In this document: one piece after another, positions 11,663-20,557 of the stretch
Position numbering within the stretch: the stretch's first letter is position 1
How the letters are laid out: each line of letters begins with the position of its first letter
Origin: Paulinella micropora
Lineage: Eukaryota > Cercozoa > Imbricatea > Euglyphida > Paulinellidae
Reading direction: 5' to 3'
Length of the DNA: 64,000 nt
NCBI GenBank assembly: GCA_019918135.1
Contig: WBZZ01000454.1
Span: 1-64,000, forward strand
The notes under the pieces: generated by a model
The model's database searches: none
Told to the model about the DNA's origin: nothing
Seen by the model: the letters and a program-made list of their open reading frames with translations, nothing else
Translations under genes and position numbers: made by a program

Positions 11663-12133
11663 ATGTCTTTTAATTTGATACCAAACAATGTTAAAGGAAA
11701 AGAAGAATGGATTGAGCAGTTTGAAGACGGATATTCAATTAAGAGACTGAAGGAGATGAAGATAAAAGCGAGGAAAGAGATTGAGAAAGATGAAGACCTG
11801 ATTGAAGAAATGAAGACCGCATTAGAAAAGAAGAAAGAACGACTTAGTGCGATTGATGTCATTTTGAGGAAGAAGAATAAGGAGCAAGACGAGATTGAAG
11901 AAGATGTGATGAAAGACAGAAGAAGAAAGAAAAGATTAAGAAAGATTGAAGAAGAAAGAAAATTGATGAAACTGTGGAAGAAACAGAACAGAGAATTAGT
12001 TGAAGGATATGATATTGAAGAGATAGAATCCCTTGTTGAAGAAGGGTCTACCTTTACACAAGCTTGTTTGGCAATCAAACAAAAAAATGACATAAAAGAG
12101 GGAAGTCCTAACATGAACAGAGCTCTACGGTGA
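11663..12133 (+). CDS. Coiled-coil 156-aa protein
   Basis: 156 aa from an ATG that follows a CTCTAAAAT stretch. Residues ~18-125 are almost pure Lys/Glu/Arg coiled coil (RLKEMKIKARKEIEKDEDLI, RRRKKRLRKIEEERKLMK). The C-terminus (VEEGSTFTQACLAIKQKND) is more mixed. No enzyme motif. It is followed by two cUUCGg mini-hairpins and a larger hairpin. Possibly a structural or scaffolding protein. Confidence 0.5.
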   Translation: MSFNLIPNNVKGKEEWIEQFEDGYSIKRLKEMKIKARKEIEKDEDLIEEMKTALEKKKERLSAIDVILRKKNKEQDEIEEDVMKDRRRKKRLRKIEEERKLMKLWKKQNRELVEGYDIEEIESLVEEGSTFTQACLAIKQKNDIKEGSPNMNRALR

Positions 12134-12152
12134 GGTCATTAATTGATTTTTT

Positions 12153-12202
12153 TATGCCTCCTTCGGGAGCGATAACTTAATATGCCTCCTTCGGGAGCGA
12201 TA
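12153..12202 (+). terminator. Two tandem cUUCGg tetraloop hairpins
   Basis: The 22-bp unit TATGCCTCCTTCGGGAGCGATA occurs twice (12153-12174 and 12181-12202) apart from a 6-bp spacer. Each contains CTCC-TTCG-GGAG, which in RNA folds into a 4-bp stem capped by the extra-stable UUCG loop. They lie 20-70 bp after the stop of the coiled-coil ORF, so a 3'-end role is plausible. Confidence 0.45.
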
Positions 12203-12393
12203 GTTGAAAAATTTTAAAGTCGTGGGAGACTTAAAAAACCCTGCCCCATACAGTATGTGTGGTGGCAGGTTTGTTATTCTTCGCGATGGAGGTGGGTTGC
12301 TACTAACAGGTAATTTCCTTCTTTCATTTCTCTTCCTTTTCTATTTCTTTATGATTTCTTATGATGTTGAAAAATGGCGATTTGGACTTAACG

Positions 12394-12444
12394 ACCCTTT
12401 TCCTAGAGGGCATTTTTCTTGAAAAATGACACTAGGAAAAGGGT
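12394..12444 (+). terminator. Two-tier hairpin
   Basis: Outer stem ACCCTTTTCCTA/TAGGAAAAGGGT (12 bp, perfect), internal loop, then inner stem CATTTTTC/GAAAAATG (8 bp, 2-nt loop). It lies in the gene-free stretch 12134-12568, which otherwise holds a 14-G run (12517-12530) and a TA-rich tract. Function unknown; transcript end or processing signal is possible. Confidence 0.45.
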
Positions 12445-12568
12445 AATTATCTTCTAGCCTTTCCAAGGCTTTCCCAAGAATAAGCTACAGTACGGGTACA
12501 AAAGCAAGGTTGCAAAGGGGGGGGGGGGGGACATACCTCACTTTATGTATGTATATATATATGTATTT

Positions 12569-12866
12569 TTTTTTATTATTATTATTACTATTATTATTAC
12601 TATTATTATTATTCAGTATTATTGGACACCGTGATAGCCCAGTGGTCAAGTTCTACCATCTGGGCCCTGTCGCCAGTTCGATTCCCGTCGGTGCCAACAG
12701 TATTTTCATTGAACATACCGATCCGTCTGGACCAGTATTTTCATTGAACATACCGGTCCGTCTGGACCAGTATTTTCATTGAACATACCGGTCCGTCTGG
12801 AAGTGTTGGAACTGCCCTTGCGGGGGTGTCATTACAGCCTATCGTCAATTCTTCGTACTCCCTCAC
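12569..12866 (+). mobile_element. SINE copy inside the Polinton, with preceding ATT tract
   Basis: An (ATT)n-rich tract (12569-12623) is followed by the tRNA-derived SINE body from GGACACCG at 12624. A-box and B-box are present. This copy has three units of the internal 35-bp repeat, more than any other copy here. It ends at CCTCAC (12866) and is followed by TTGAC and Polinton coding sequence. The right Polinton end also reads TTGAC immediately before SINE sequence (30062-30066), a possible target-site duplication now separated by rearrangement. Confidence 0.85.
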
Positions 12867-13175
12867 TTGACGGGTGAAAAAACATTGTATTTACAGTCGG
12901 ACCTCGTCGGAGAAGGTGATAATCACGTCCTACAGGAAATATACACAGCAAATGAAATCCCGTTCGGCTCTGTTATCTACGACGGAAGCGGGTCGGAGTA
13001 TGGCAAAAGATTGTCTACAAGCTCAAGCAATGTGTATCGGTTTTACTTAACTGATGAGAATGATCAACCTATTAACCTCAACGGGCTCGGTATTGTTATG
13101 ACCTTGTTGATTTATCGCGAAACGAATTATTTTAATTTATTTACATCATTTTTTAATTTGTTAAAAAGCCGATAA
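12867..13175 (+). CDS. Polinton ORF segment after the SINE
   Basis: About 100 codons directly after the SINE, ending 132 bp before the capsid gene. The product (TGEKTLYLQSDLVGEGDNH ... YRFYLTDENDQPINLNG) looks like a beta-rich virion protein and resembles in style the arm-end structural-type ORF, but I cannot name a family. It is partial at its 5' side because of the SINE insertion. Confidence 0.5.
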   Translation: MTGEKTLYLQSDLVGEGDNHVLQEIYTANEIPFGSVIYDGSGSEYGKRLSTSSSNVYRFYLTDENDQPINLNGLGIVMTLLIYRETNYFNLFTSFFNLLKSR

Positions 13176-13210
13176 TAACCCCGCAAGTAAAAATATAGGT
13201 TTTTGAGATC

Positions 13211-13240
13211 GTAAGTGGTTTTTGAAAAAAAAGCACTTAC
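13211..13240 (+). terminator. Hairpin between the partial ORF and the capsid gene
   Basis: GTAAGTG/CACTTAC outer stem with an inner TTTTT/AAAAA pairing, 36 bp after the upstream stop and 68 bp before the capsid ATG. Position fits a transcript-end signal. Confidence 0.4.
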
Positions 13241-13307
13241 AATTAATTAATTTATTTTTTTTCTCATATTAAAATATATAGCGACCTTGTTCGTAAGTTT
13301 ACACAAA

Positions 13308-14714
13308 ATGCCTACACAACACGGAGGCGAACTAGACTTTTCTAAAACTGACTACATCAGTGCTTCTTATCGTTTGAATAAGCTCACCCCTCGTGAGGGT
13401 TCTATCAATGTCACTGTGACGACAGCAGGAGGACAGGAAAGCAACTTTGACCTTATCAGCCGTCCGTTTAACTTAGCTCGCTCTGTTTTGAGTTTTAATT
13501 ATGCTCCTGATGCGAAGGCGGCGAACTACAATAAATGCTTTATGGATTGCCTAGCCCCGATTAGGCAGATTCAATTGATTACCAGAGGTGGTGTTTATTT
13601 GTGCGACATTAATGAAGTCGGAAATATTTCTAAGATGATTTGGAAACCAGAAACCTCCATTGATGATTTACTCGCTTTGGAGAACCACGACAATGGAAGC
13701 GGAGCAGGTTGTATGCTTCAAAAGTGTAATGCTACAACTACATTTCAACCCGCTAGCGATGCTACAAGGTTGGCCGCATTACAAACAGCATTGGCCGCTT
13801 CGGCAATAGCAGGAAATGCTGCGGGGCAGATTGATACTGGTATTGATGTTGCTAAGGCTCAGGTTCAGGCCGCATTAAAGGCTTGGATGGCACAACCCTC
13901 CACAAATGCTCGCCGACACGATGATACCCTTATCGCGAATGAGACTGGCACGAGTAAGTTCGTTAATGTTGCTTTTAATGAGGCCAAGTATTTCTCAGCT
14001 GGAACTATTAACAATGCCAGCCCGAGTGTTAATGTCAAGATTAATCTTGGAATGCTTTACAATACCATTTTCGCTCTGGATAAAACTATTATGTTTCCAG
14101 AAATTTTGACTTTGCGGATTGTTTGGCAACAGACACCCAAAATCTTTTATTATAACAATGATGCTCTTTCTACTGGTGGAGGCACTGTTGCGGTGGCGGA
14201 TTCAAATGTTACTATTACTAATTTCAGCCTGTTCTTAGCTGTTGAAACTAACCCAGATGTCGTTCAATCAATTCAACAGAAGATTATGAGCCCCGAAGGT
14301 ATGAGCTTCAACATTGATTATTCTTATTTGTATAAAAATACCGTCGGAGTAGCTTCAACTTCTCAAAATGTTATCCTTAGATTTGACAGAGGCCACGGAC
14401 GACGAATTAAGAAAATTTATCACTCTATTTTCAATACGACTGAAAATAAGAACACTGCTTATGACAATAGCAATCTGCTTGGTTCTAAGGTCCAAACTTT
14501 TTATACCACACTAGACGGAGCACGACTTCAAGAATTCAATGTTGATTGTCAAACTGGAAAACTAGAAGACTATATGTATCTTAAACCGAAGTTGGAAGGC
14601 TCTTCTTTGATGAATAGCAATGTTTATCAATACAACTGGGTTTGGTGCGATAGCTTTGACAATACCCGCCCACTGTGGAGCAAGGACCAAAATGAAATCA
14701 GCGGATTAGTCTAG
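13308..14714 (+). CDS. MCP: Double jelly-roll major capsid protein
   Basis: 469 aa from the ATG at 13308. Its length, its place in the core and its N-terminus (MPTQHGGELDFSKTDYISASY) fit Polinton major capsid proteins, which begin with a short extended arm and then two jelly rolls. Visible landmarks include LISRPFNLARSVLSFNYAPD, a poly-Ala/Gln insert (~150-200) that probably forms a surface loop, KFVNVAFNEAKYFSAG, and a C-terminal part with FDRGHGRRIKKIYHSIFN and TFYTTLDGARLQEFNVDC. The capsomer would build an icosahedral shell. It is followed by the fibre-like gene on the same strand. The upstream region has an AT-rich stretch TATTAAAATATATAG. Confidence 0.88.
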   Translation: MPTQHGGELDFSKTDYISASYRLNKLTPREGSINVTVTTAGGQESNFDLISRPFNLARSVLSFNYAPDAKAANYNKCFMDCLAPIRQIQLITRGGVYLCDINEVGNISKMIWKPETSIDDLLALENHDNGSGAGCMLQKCNATTTFQPASDATRLAALQTALAASAIAGNAAGQIDTGIDVAKAQVQAALKAWMAQPSTNARRHDDTLIANETGTSKFVNVAFNEAKYFSAGTINNASPSVNVKINLGMLYNTIFALDKTIMFPEILTLRIVWQQTPKIFYYNNDALSTGGGTVAVADSNVTITNFSLFLAVETNPDVVQSIQQKIMSPEGMSFNIDYSYLYKNTVGVASTSQNVILRFDRGHGRRIKKIYHSIFNTTENKNTAYDNSNLLGSKVQTFYTTLDGARLQEFNVDCQTGKLEDYMYLKPKLEGSSLMNSNVYQYNWVWCDSFDNTRPLWSKDQNEISGLV

Positions 14715-14887
14715 ACACCGAGCGACGATGGGAGTTTATTGCTACCACTGCCAATATTGCGGCCAATCATTACACATTTGTCGTCACTCAGCAAGAAGTA
14801 AATGTCAGAAACGGCACCATTACTAGGACCTGAACCTCGCCAGTGAGATAATATGTTTTTAATTTTGATAGATTATTTATTTTTTTG

Positions 14888-14895
14888 TTAATATA
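14888..14895 (+). promoter_or_regulatory. TTAATATA promoter-like motif
   Basis: Seven bases separate this motif from the ATG of the 416-aa virion protein at 14902. Same motif as at 25923, 29545 and 21320. Confidence 0.5.
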
Positions 14896-14901
14896 CCTAC
14901 T

Positions 14902-16152
14902 ATGAGTCATCAGCGAAACTTGATAGCACAAGACCCTGACGGAGACTTCATAAATGTCAAAGTCGGATATGACGGCAACATTGAAACCAATAGTATGAAA
15001 ACCGCTTTCGGCGAAGCATTGGTCGGTCAATTAACACCAGTATTACAAGAGATTTTCCCATACACTATCAATACACGAATATGGACATTAGCTCAAACTG
15101 ATGCGACCATTTCATTTAATGCGAATATGGCCGAACTTAAAACAGATGTGAAGACGACCGCGAATGCTGTATTGACGAGTAAAAAAAGAATTAAATACAG
15201 AACAGGTATGGGTGTTCTAACACGATTTACTGCTTTATGGAATACTGATGAAACGAAAGACTACTATTCATATATCGGCATAGGTGAAAGTGATTTTAGT
15301 AATGGCTTCTATTTTTACAAAATAAGAGCGACTGGTATGAATATCGCCAGTGTTAAAGGAGGGGTGCCGACACTTATTCCCCAAGCGACCTGGGATGACC
15401 CGTGTGATGGGACTAAAATTATGCCTGCCTTAGACTGGACCAAAGGTAATGTATTCCAGATTAAATTTCAATATCTTGGCTTTGGTGCTATAAGGTTCTA
15501 CATAGAAAACCCATCAAGTGGAGAATTTCAGCTGGTTCATACAATTAGGTATGCGAATGCGAATGTGGGTGTTAGTCTTTCAAATACAACCCTACCTTTT
15601 TCAGCTTGTATCAGAAATTATGGAACTGGTAATGCTAATCAAATATTAAAAACAGCCAGTTGTAGTATGTTTATTGAGGGCACCAACACTGTTAATTCAA
15701 GCATATCAAACGAAGCGGAAGGAGATGAAAAGGCGAGCACCACTGAAAGCCCAATTCTCAGCATAAAAAATAAAACAACTTTTAATGGTGTGACCAATTA
15801 TTCAATTGTTTATCCATCTCTCGTGAGCATATCAAACGAAGACACCAAAGTTAATATAGTGCGAATTGTGAAAACGACTGGAACACTTACGGCTGAGAAC
15901 TTTGCGGATATTGATACCAAAACTTCAATGGTATCAAAGGACACCGCTGCGACTGCCGTTGGTGGTGCCACTATAACGGACGTAATTCTAAAACTTTATG
16001 TTAATGCTACTTCTAGCCAGCTTATTGACCTAAGAACTTACGACATTCAACTCTCTCCTGGCGAAAATCTAACATTTTTACAAAAGTCTGTATCTACTGT
16101 CGCGAATGGAGGAAATGTGAGTGCTATAGTTAATTTTATTGAAGATCAGTGA
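14902..16152 (+). CDS. Fibre-like virion protein of algal-virus type
   Basis: 416 aa. The N-terminal ~60 residues (DPDGDFINVKVGYDGNIETN) look like an attachment region. Residues ~90-260 hold a beta-sandwich-like domain with the signature LDWTKGNVFQIKFQYLGFGAI and FYIENPSSGEFQLVHTIRYAN; to my memory this pattern occurs in putative surface proteins of algal DNA viruses and Polinton-like viruses. The C-terminal ~150 residues are a second beta domain (TESPILSIKNKTTFNGVTN). Likely a penton- or spike-associated protein; the exact role is inference. It follows the capsid gene and ends with a hairpin. Confidence 0.65.
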   Translation: MSHQRNLIAQDPDGDFINVKVGYDGNIETNSMKTAFGEALVGQLTPVLQEIFPYTINTRIWTLAQTDATISFNANMAELKTDVKTTANAVLTSKKRIKYRTGMGVLTRFTALWNTDETKDYYSYIGIGESDFSNGFYFYKIRATGMNIASVKGGVPTLIPQATWDDPCDGTKIMPALDWTKGNVFQIKFQYLGFGAIRFYIENPSSGEFQLVHTIRYANANVGVSLSNTTLPFSACIRNYGTGNANQILKTASCSMFIEGTNTVNSSISNEAEGDEKASTTESPILSIKNKTTFNGVTNYSIVYPSLVSISNEDTKVNIVRIVKTTGTLTAENFADIDTKTSMVSKDTAATAVGGATITDVILKLYVNATSSQLIDLRTYDIQLSPGENLTFLQKSVSTVANGGNVSAIVNFIEDQ

Positions 16153-16163
16153 TGTGAATATAT

Positions 16164-16182
16164 AATTATTTTTGTAATAATT
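16164..16182 (+). terminator. Hairpin after the fibre-like gene
   Basis: AATTATT/AATAATT perfect 7-bp stem with a 5-nt loop, 11 bp after the stop at 16152. Confidence 0.4.
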
Positions 16183-16187
16183 TTTTC

Positions 16188-16195
16188 TAATATAA
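16188..16195 (+). promoter_or_regulatory. CTAATATA promoter-like motif
   Basis: Variant of the TTAATATA motif, 12 bp before the ATG at 16208. Confidence 0.4.
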
Positions 16196-16207
16196 TAATA
16201 TAGTAAT

Positions 16208-16492
16208 ATGTATCGTCGTACGTTGTATGTTGTGGGTGGTAGGCGGTTTCCGACAAAAGCATCTATCAAATCCTACATAAGAAGAATGATAAACAAATAT
16301 GCTGATGGTGAAGTACTGAACCCAGAAGATAGCAATTTTGTGCGAGACCTGATAACCCATCACCCTTGTCTAAAAGATGGCGTCATAGATGTTGAAAGTA
16401 ATTTGACAACTGGGAGAAAACACTTTCGTGTAGATGGTAAGCCGTTTTCGTGGAATTGTTGTGTTGACCTCATAGGGCTTAGCAAATTTTAA
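16208..16492 (+). CDS. DUF3223/DCL-like domain protein
   Basis: 94 aa. The pattern FPTKASIKSYIRRMINKYADGEVLNPEDSNFVRDLITHHP, then a Gly-rich turn and HFRVDGKPFSWNCCVDL, matches the small DUF3223 domain (DCL family in plants; also common in large DNA viruses and phages). Its biochemical role is unknown; the plant protein is linked to rRNA processing. It is followed within 6 bp by the HNH-like ORF, and in viral homologues such domains commonly stand next to a zinc/HNH-like segment. Confidence 0.6.
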   Translation: MYRRTLYVVGGRRFPTKASIKSYIRRMINKYADGEVLNPEDSNFVRDLITHHPCLKDGVIDVESNLTTGRKHFRVDGKPFSWNCCVDLIGLSKF

Positions 16493-16498
16493 AAAAAA

Positions 16499-16834
16499 AT
16501 GGCGAGAGTGATAAAAGAAGCGAGCAGGAATACGATAAGACCGCAAATACAAGAATATCTTGACATCGTGGCTATTGATGTATTCGTAGAACCTCGTTAT
16601 ATATGTGAAATAAGTGGTGATATATATGAGCGGGTTGATGTCCACGTAGACCACCACTTTGACATAATACAATTCAAAGACATCCTTCAACAATACCTTG
16701 AAGTGAATAGAGAATTAGAAGTTGAAGACGGATTATTGAAAGAACCGCATTTCACTAAGTTTAGCGACTTTCACAAACAGAAAGCAATACTGCGAATAAT
16801 AAAAAAAGAAATCAATATTAGAGGTAAATCATAA
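16499..16834 (+). CDS. HNH-like zinc-binding segment protein
   Basis: 111 aa. ICEISGDIYERVDVHVDHHFD resembles the C-x-x-(T/S)G ... HVDH core of the HNH-like region found beside DUF3223 in virus proteins, followed by F-KDILQQYL and KFSDFHKQKAILRIIKKEIN. It may be a nuclease or only a zinc-stabilised DNA-binding module. Start is the ATG after an A-run. Confidence 0.5.
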   Translation: MARVIKEASRNTIRPQIQEYLDIVAIDVFVEPRYICEISGDIYERVDVHVDHHFDIIQFKDILQQYLEVNRELEVEDGLLKEPHFTKFSDFHKQKAILRIIKKEINIRGKS

Positions 16835-17104
16835 ATACTTTTTCAATTCATCTTTGTTCTGGACCCATGGCTGCCGGACTAGCCATTCAATATATGGTTT
16901 ATCAATCTTAGCGATGTCTTCTATTTTTTTGCCTTTGTATTTCCCGAAATGAAACATGTCTTTCGGTTGAGATGCTTTTCTTTCTTCAATAGCTTTTATT
17001 TCATCGTGGATTACCTTTTGAACATCGGCGAGAGAAAACGATTTATTTTCACTTTCAATTGATAGTTGTTGAAACTTCTCGCACAGTCTCGTGAGGGTGG
17101 ACAT
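16829..17104 (-). CDS. DUF3820-like small protein
   Basis: 91 aa, convergent with the HNH-like ORF (6-bp overlap). The C-terminal half reads MFHFGKYKGKKIEDIAKIDK then PYIEWLVRQPW, the hallmark of DUF3820/ExoX C-terminal-like domains, a compact module attached to many nucleases and replication proteins. The N-terminal half is helical (LTRLCEKFQQLSIES). A TATATA stretch lies upstream. Possible DNA-metabolism accessory factor. Confidence 0.6.
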   Translation of the reverse strand: MSTLTRLCEKFQQLSIESENKSFSLADVQKVIHDEIKAIEERKASQPKDMFHFGKYKGKKIEDIAKIDKPYIEWLVRQPWVQNKDELKKYL

Positions 17105-17157
17105 AGTAGGGGGGCGTATATAGTAGGAAGGAAAAAAAAATAAATAAATAATATAGG

Positions 17158-17847
17158 ATGAGTGAGTGGATTATCTTTGTAAAAGCTTACTCCGCTAAGC
17201 ACAACATAAGCTACGGGGAAGCATTGAAAAAGGCGGGTAAGGAATATAGAAAGCAGAAGGGCGGAAATGCTGAGTTGTCGGAGGATGTCTATTTGACGCG
17301 GATAGAGAGAAAGGGTGCTGACGGATGGAAACCAGTCGCAAGCAAAGAGAAATCAACGGTGTATGAAAAAGATGGTAAGGCGATTGTAGCATTCAGAGGA
17401 AGTGCGGATAAGAGGGACTTGCTAACTGACGTCGCATTAGTAAAGGGAGTATTGAAAAGAACCCCGAGATATAAAGAAGAGCAGAAGCTTGTTGATGATG
17501 TTATAAAGAAATATGGTAAAGATAACGTAGAGCTGACGGGTCATAGCCTTGGCGGGACGATAGCAAAAGACCTGAGCCGACAGACGGGTGTGAAGGCGAC
17601 CACATATAATAAAGGCAGTAGCACGAGAGACCTCATTGAAGGAGTGATTGACCGAGTAGCCGTCAAGGTAAACCCAAAGGGCAAGCGGGCGAAGACTGCG
17701 AAGCTAACCACAAACTACCGAACCGCATTTGACCCCGTTTCATTGTTAGGGTCGACGGCGGTAAATACTAAGTTAGTGAAGCCGACGAGGGGCGTTCATA
17801 CGATTAGAAGCTTCAAAGGTAAAGGAGCCAAACAAATTTATCTATGA
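17158..17847 (+). CDS. Class 3 lipase-like protein
   Basis: 229 aa. Residues ~75-90 (KAIVAFRGSADKRDLLTD) and the nucleophile elbow near residue 130 (VELTGHSLGGTIAKDLS, Ser in GHSLG) are typical of class 3 lipases. A later D-P (TAFDPVSLLGS) and the final HTIRSF give the expected Asp and His positions. The basic N-terminus (SYGEALKKAGKEYRKQKGG) has no clear signal peptide. Lipases of this type occur in Polinton-like viruses and may help breach membranes at entry. AATAATATA lies just before the ATG. The stop is convergent with the polymerase, 1 bp apart. Confidence 0.8.
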   Translation: MSEWIIFVKAYSAKHNISYGEALKKAGKEYRKQKGGNAELSEDVYLTRIERKGADGWKPVASKEKSTVYEKDGKAIVAFRGSADKRDLLTDVALVKGVLKRTPRYKEEQKLVDDVIKKYGKDNVELTGHSLGGTIAKDLSRQTGVKATTYNKGSSTRDLIEGVIDRVAVKVNPKGKRAKTAKLTTNYRTAFDPVSLLGSTAVNTKLVKPTRGVHTIRSFKGKGAKQIYL

Positions 17848-17848
17848 T

Positions 17849-20020
17849 TTAATTTCTTTTGTGAAAGCCGAGCGGGATGCTGTCGTTATCGTTAATAAAC
17901 TCACGGCCCGCCCACTTGTTCTCATTAACTTGTTTTTTAACATTCATCATATGTAAAATGCTGAAGTGCGGGACTTGTTGTTGTTTGCTGTTTCTGTCAA
18001 TGTGTATTTTTTTCATTTGAAAACCCTTTACATTTTCAATGCTACCGCCTTTGTCCATCTTATCATATACATCATAGTTTAGCTGTTGAGCATCTAAGCC
18101 TTTACCCCTAAAGTGGAAGTATCTTTTAACGCCGTTTTCAGCCGTTTCTATATGAACCCCTTTTGATATGTGCTTGAGGTCGTTTTTTGTCATACCGGCG
18201 GTGAAAGCATCCTGAGTTGTAAATTCTAACATATATAGTTTTGGGGCTATCCATATACCTTTTATAATCTTACAACCGTCGCCTAAGTCGTCGCTTATAC
18301 CACCCAGTTGCTTGTTGCCCATATTCTTAATATGTCTCGCACATCTCGCGTGGATTCGGAGGCTGTCAGTGTCGGTATAGTAAAAGTCGTCCGCGATGGT
18401 TCTGTTCGGGTTGGCTTCCTTAATATACTTAAACATAATGCGACGGCTGTATGCTAGTATGAACGCCCCGTAGTGTGAAGGTTTTGTTATGCTACTCTCT
18501 AATAAGATTGGATTACGAGGAAGCCCCGATATGTGCCATAAGTCTTTTCCTTCTTTATCAGTAAATTTAACAATGTCAGTTATTTGATTACTACTCCAGA
18601 ATTTCCAGTATTCTTCGTTAGTCTGTATATATGTTGTAATGGATGGTATAGGTCTCTGTATCATCTTACCGTATAGACTATTCATAAACAATTTTGCTAG
18701 AAGATATTGTGGGCTACCTTTCTCCGCATTTTCCTTTGCCTTAAACATATCGTCTATGTATTTGGCAAAGACACATTCAGATTTTACAGTGTAGTATCCT
18801 TTATGAATGCTGACTGTATAACCTTCGGCTACCATGTCTTCGATGTCTACACTCGTAAGCCATTGGTCCTTCATATCCTCTAATCTCCATTTAAGAGAGC
18901 CCATGTGGTCTCGCTGACCGATTCTGGAGTGTAGTATATTTTTTGGTGAGACGTAGTCAAGATTATAGATGCCGATTTGAAGGTTCCGCGGGTCAAATGG
19001 TCCGATTGTTTCCAGTATATCTCCCACAATAAATTCGTTCAACATTGCTGATGGGTATAGAGAGACGACATCCGCATCAATCAGGTAATCATCTATATCA
19101 GTGTATCCTATTTCTTTTTTCAAATATCTTTCATACTGAGCTGAAATGAACCGCCTCTTAGACTGGTAAGTCCTTCCTCCGATAATGGCTTTTCTAAATG
19201 CTCTTTCCTGCTCCACCGTTGGAAGTCTCACCTCGTATTTACCGTCTACATATTTCTTCCATATGTTGAAAGCCAGACTAGAAGTTGAGATGTATGAAGT
19301 TAGATCGACCTTATGAGTTGTAAATATCGTCGTGTTTAATTTGTCATACAATTCCTTCAAACCCATAACATCATTCGTTAGATAAGCCAGACATTCCTGC
19401 CTCGTCTTGTCATCCATATCCTCCCATCTCTTCGCCCTGTCGTGGTCAAAGTCGCCTTTGAGGATTTCGCACCCGATACTTTCAAGATTTGTTTTAAGAC
19501 TTCCTTGTGTATGCTTACACATATCCCACATCTTGACATTTTCAAACTCTAAGCATATAATAGAGCCGTTGTTAATTTTTGACTACTTAATCTTAATACC
19601 CCTTTTAATTAATTCCTGGTGTATGAAGTAGTGGTCAAAGTTCGCCCCGTTAAAACCATTAACATATAGAACGGGCGGTTTGTCCTTCTTACATTTCGGC
19701 TCCCATCCTTCTTTTATAAGGTCGCCTCGTTTTATTAGAAGGTCCACAAATTGACTTATACAATCTTTGCCAACTATGTATTTGAAACCCTCAGTGCCCT
19801 GAGTATATCCGACTATGTAGCATTCGTGGATATCGTAGCCGACAGCGATGTTTGTATTTCTAAATGATTCTAAATCGTAATGGAGAATTTGATCATTGTT
19901 TATTCGTTCTTCCGTGTGGAACTTAGTTATGAGGTGTCTTTTACCATTCTTCTTCAATCTAATATCCTCATATTTTTTCCTGTTAAGATTACATTTATGT
20001 TTGTTCAAATATAATCGCAA
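17849..20020 (-). pseudogene. POLB: Protein-primed type B DNA polymerase (broken)
   Basis: About 720 codons. Exonuclease landmarks are at the N-terminal side: HYDLESF and VNGFNGANFDHYF. Polymerase motifs follow in order: DADVVSLYPSAML (motif A, DxxSLYP), KLFMNSLYGKM (motif B) and YTDTDSL (motif C, with the DTDS catalytic pair). The spacing between A and B fits the TPR insertions of protein-primed enzymes. It would replicate the linear element. On its strand it is preceded by the OTU-like and basic ORFs, a replication cluster. The frame is broken (about one break). Confidence 0.9.
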
Positions 20021-20032
20021 GCAGTCTTCGCA

Positions 20033-20506
20033 TCACTTCTTAAACTGCTTAACTAATCCGTAATAGTGGTTATTTTCTAAAAAGATTAGTTTATCTGGTT
20101 GTTCTCCTTCTTCATTTGTGCTGACTGTTTGCTTCATAACGTGGTCTGTTATTTCGTATGTTTTCCCTTCTTTTTTGTATTTGTTCAATATTTGGACTGC
20201 TATTGAAAATGGTATGGGGGAGTTTGGCTGAAGGTTGAATTCTGCTCGGACGATATTACATTGGTTCTTGTTTATCGGATGAATAGCAAGTATGTCCTTA
20301 CATAAGAAGAATAAACAGTTATTATTTTTGCTTGGCGGAGATATCTTTCTACCTTCTTCGACTTTCTCCCTCTTTTCAGTTTTTCCTTCATAGCATCCTC
20401 CGCCGTTTTCTTGAACTATGGTTATTTCCACATATCGTATGGTTCTTTCATATCCATTCTCTCCGGCTTCAATATTGTTTATGTTGAACTCGTTAAGAGC
20501 ATCCAT
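20033..20506 (-). CDS. OTU/papain-like cysteine protease-like ORF before the polymerase
   Basis: 157 aa. A Cys in NNNCLFFLCKD near the centre, a helix with IPFSIAVQILNKYKK, and a late His in ENNHYYGLVKQF match the Cys-helix ... N-H-Y pattern of OTU-like and related papain-fold domains found upstream of or fused to Polinton polymerases. It lies just before the polymerase on the same strand, 12 bp away. It may be an N-terminal extension of the polymerase polyprotein or a separate deubiquitinase-like protein. No experiment on homologues is known to me that fixes the function. Confidence 0.5.
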   Translation of the reverse strand: MDALNEFNINNIEAGENGYERTIRYVEITIVQENGGGCYEGKTEKREKVEEGRKISPPSKNNNCLFFLCKDILAIHPINKNQCNIVRAEFNLQPNSPIPFSIAVQILNKYKKEGKTYEITDHVMKQTVSTNEEGEQPDKLIFLENNHYYGLVKQFKK

Positions 20507-20557
20507 AAATACGGTGTCGTATTGACGGAGTTGAAATGAATTGAAACTTTTCTTTTT

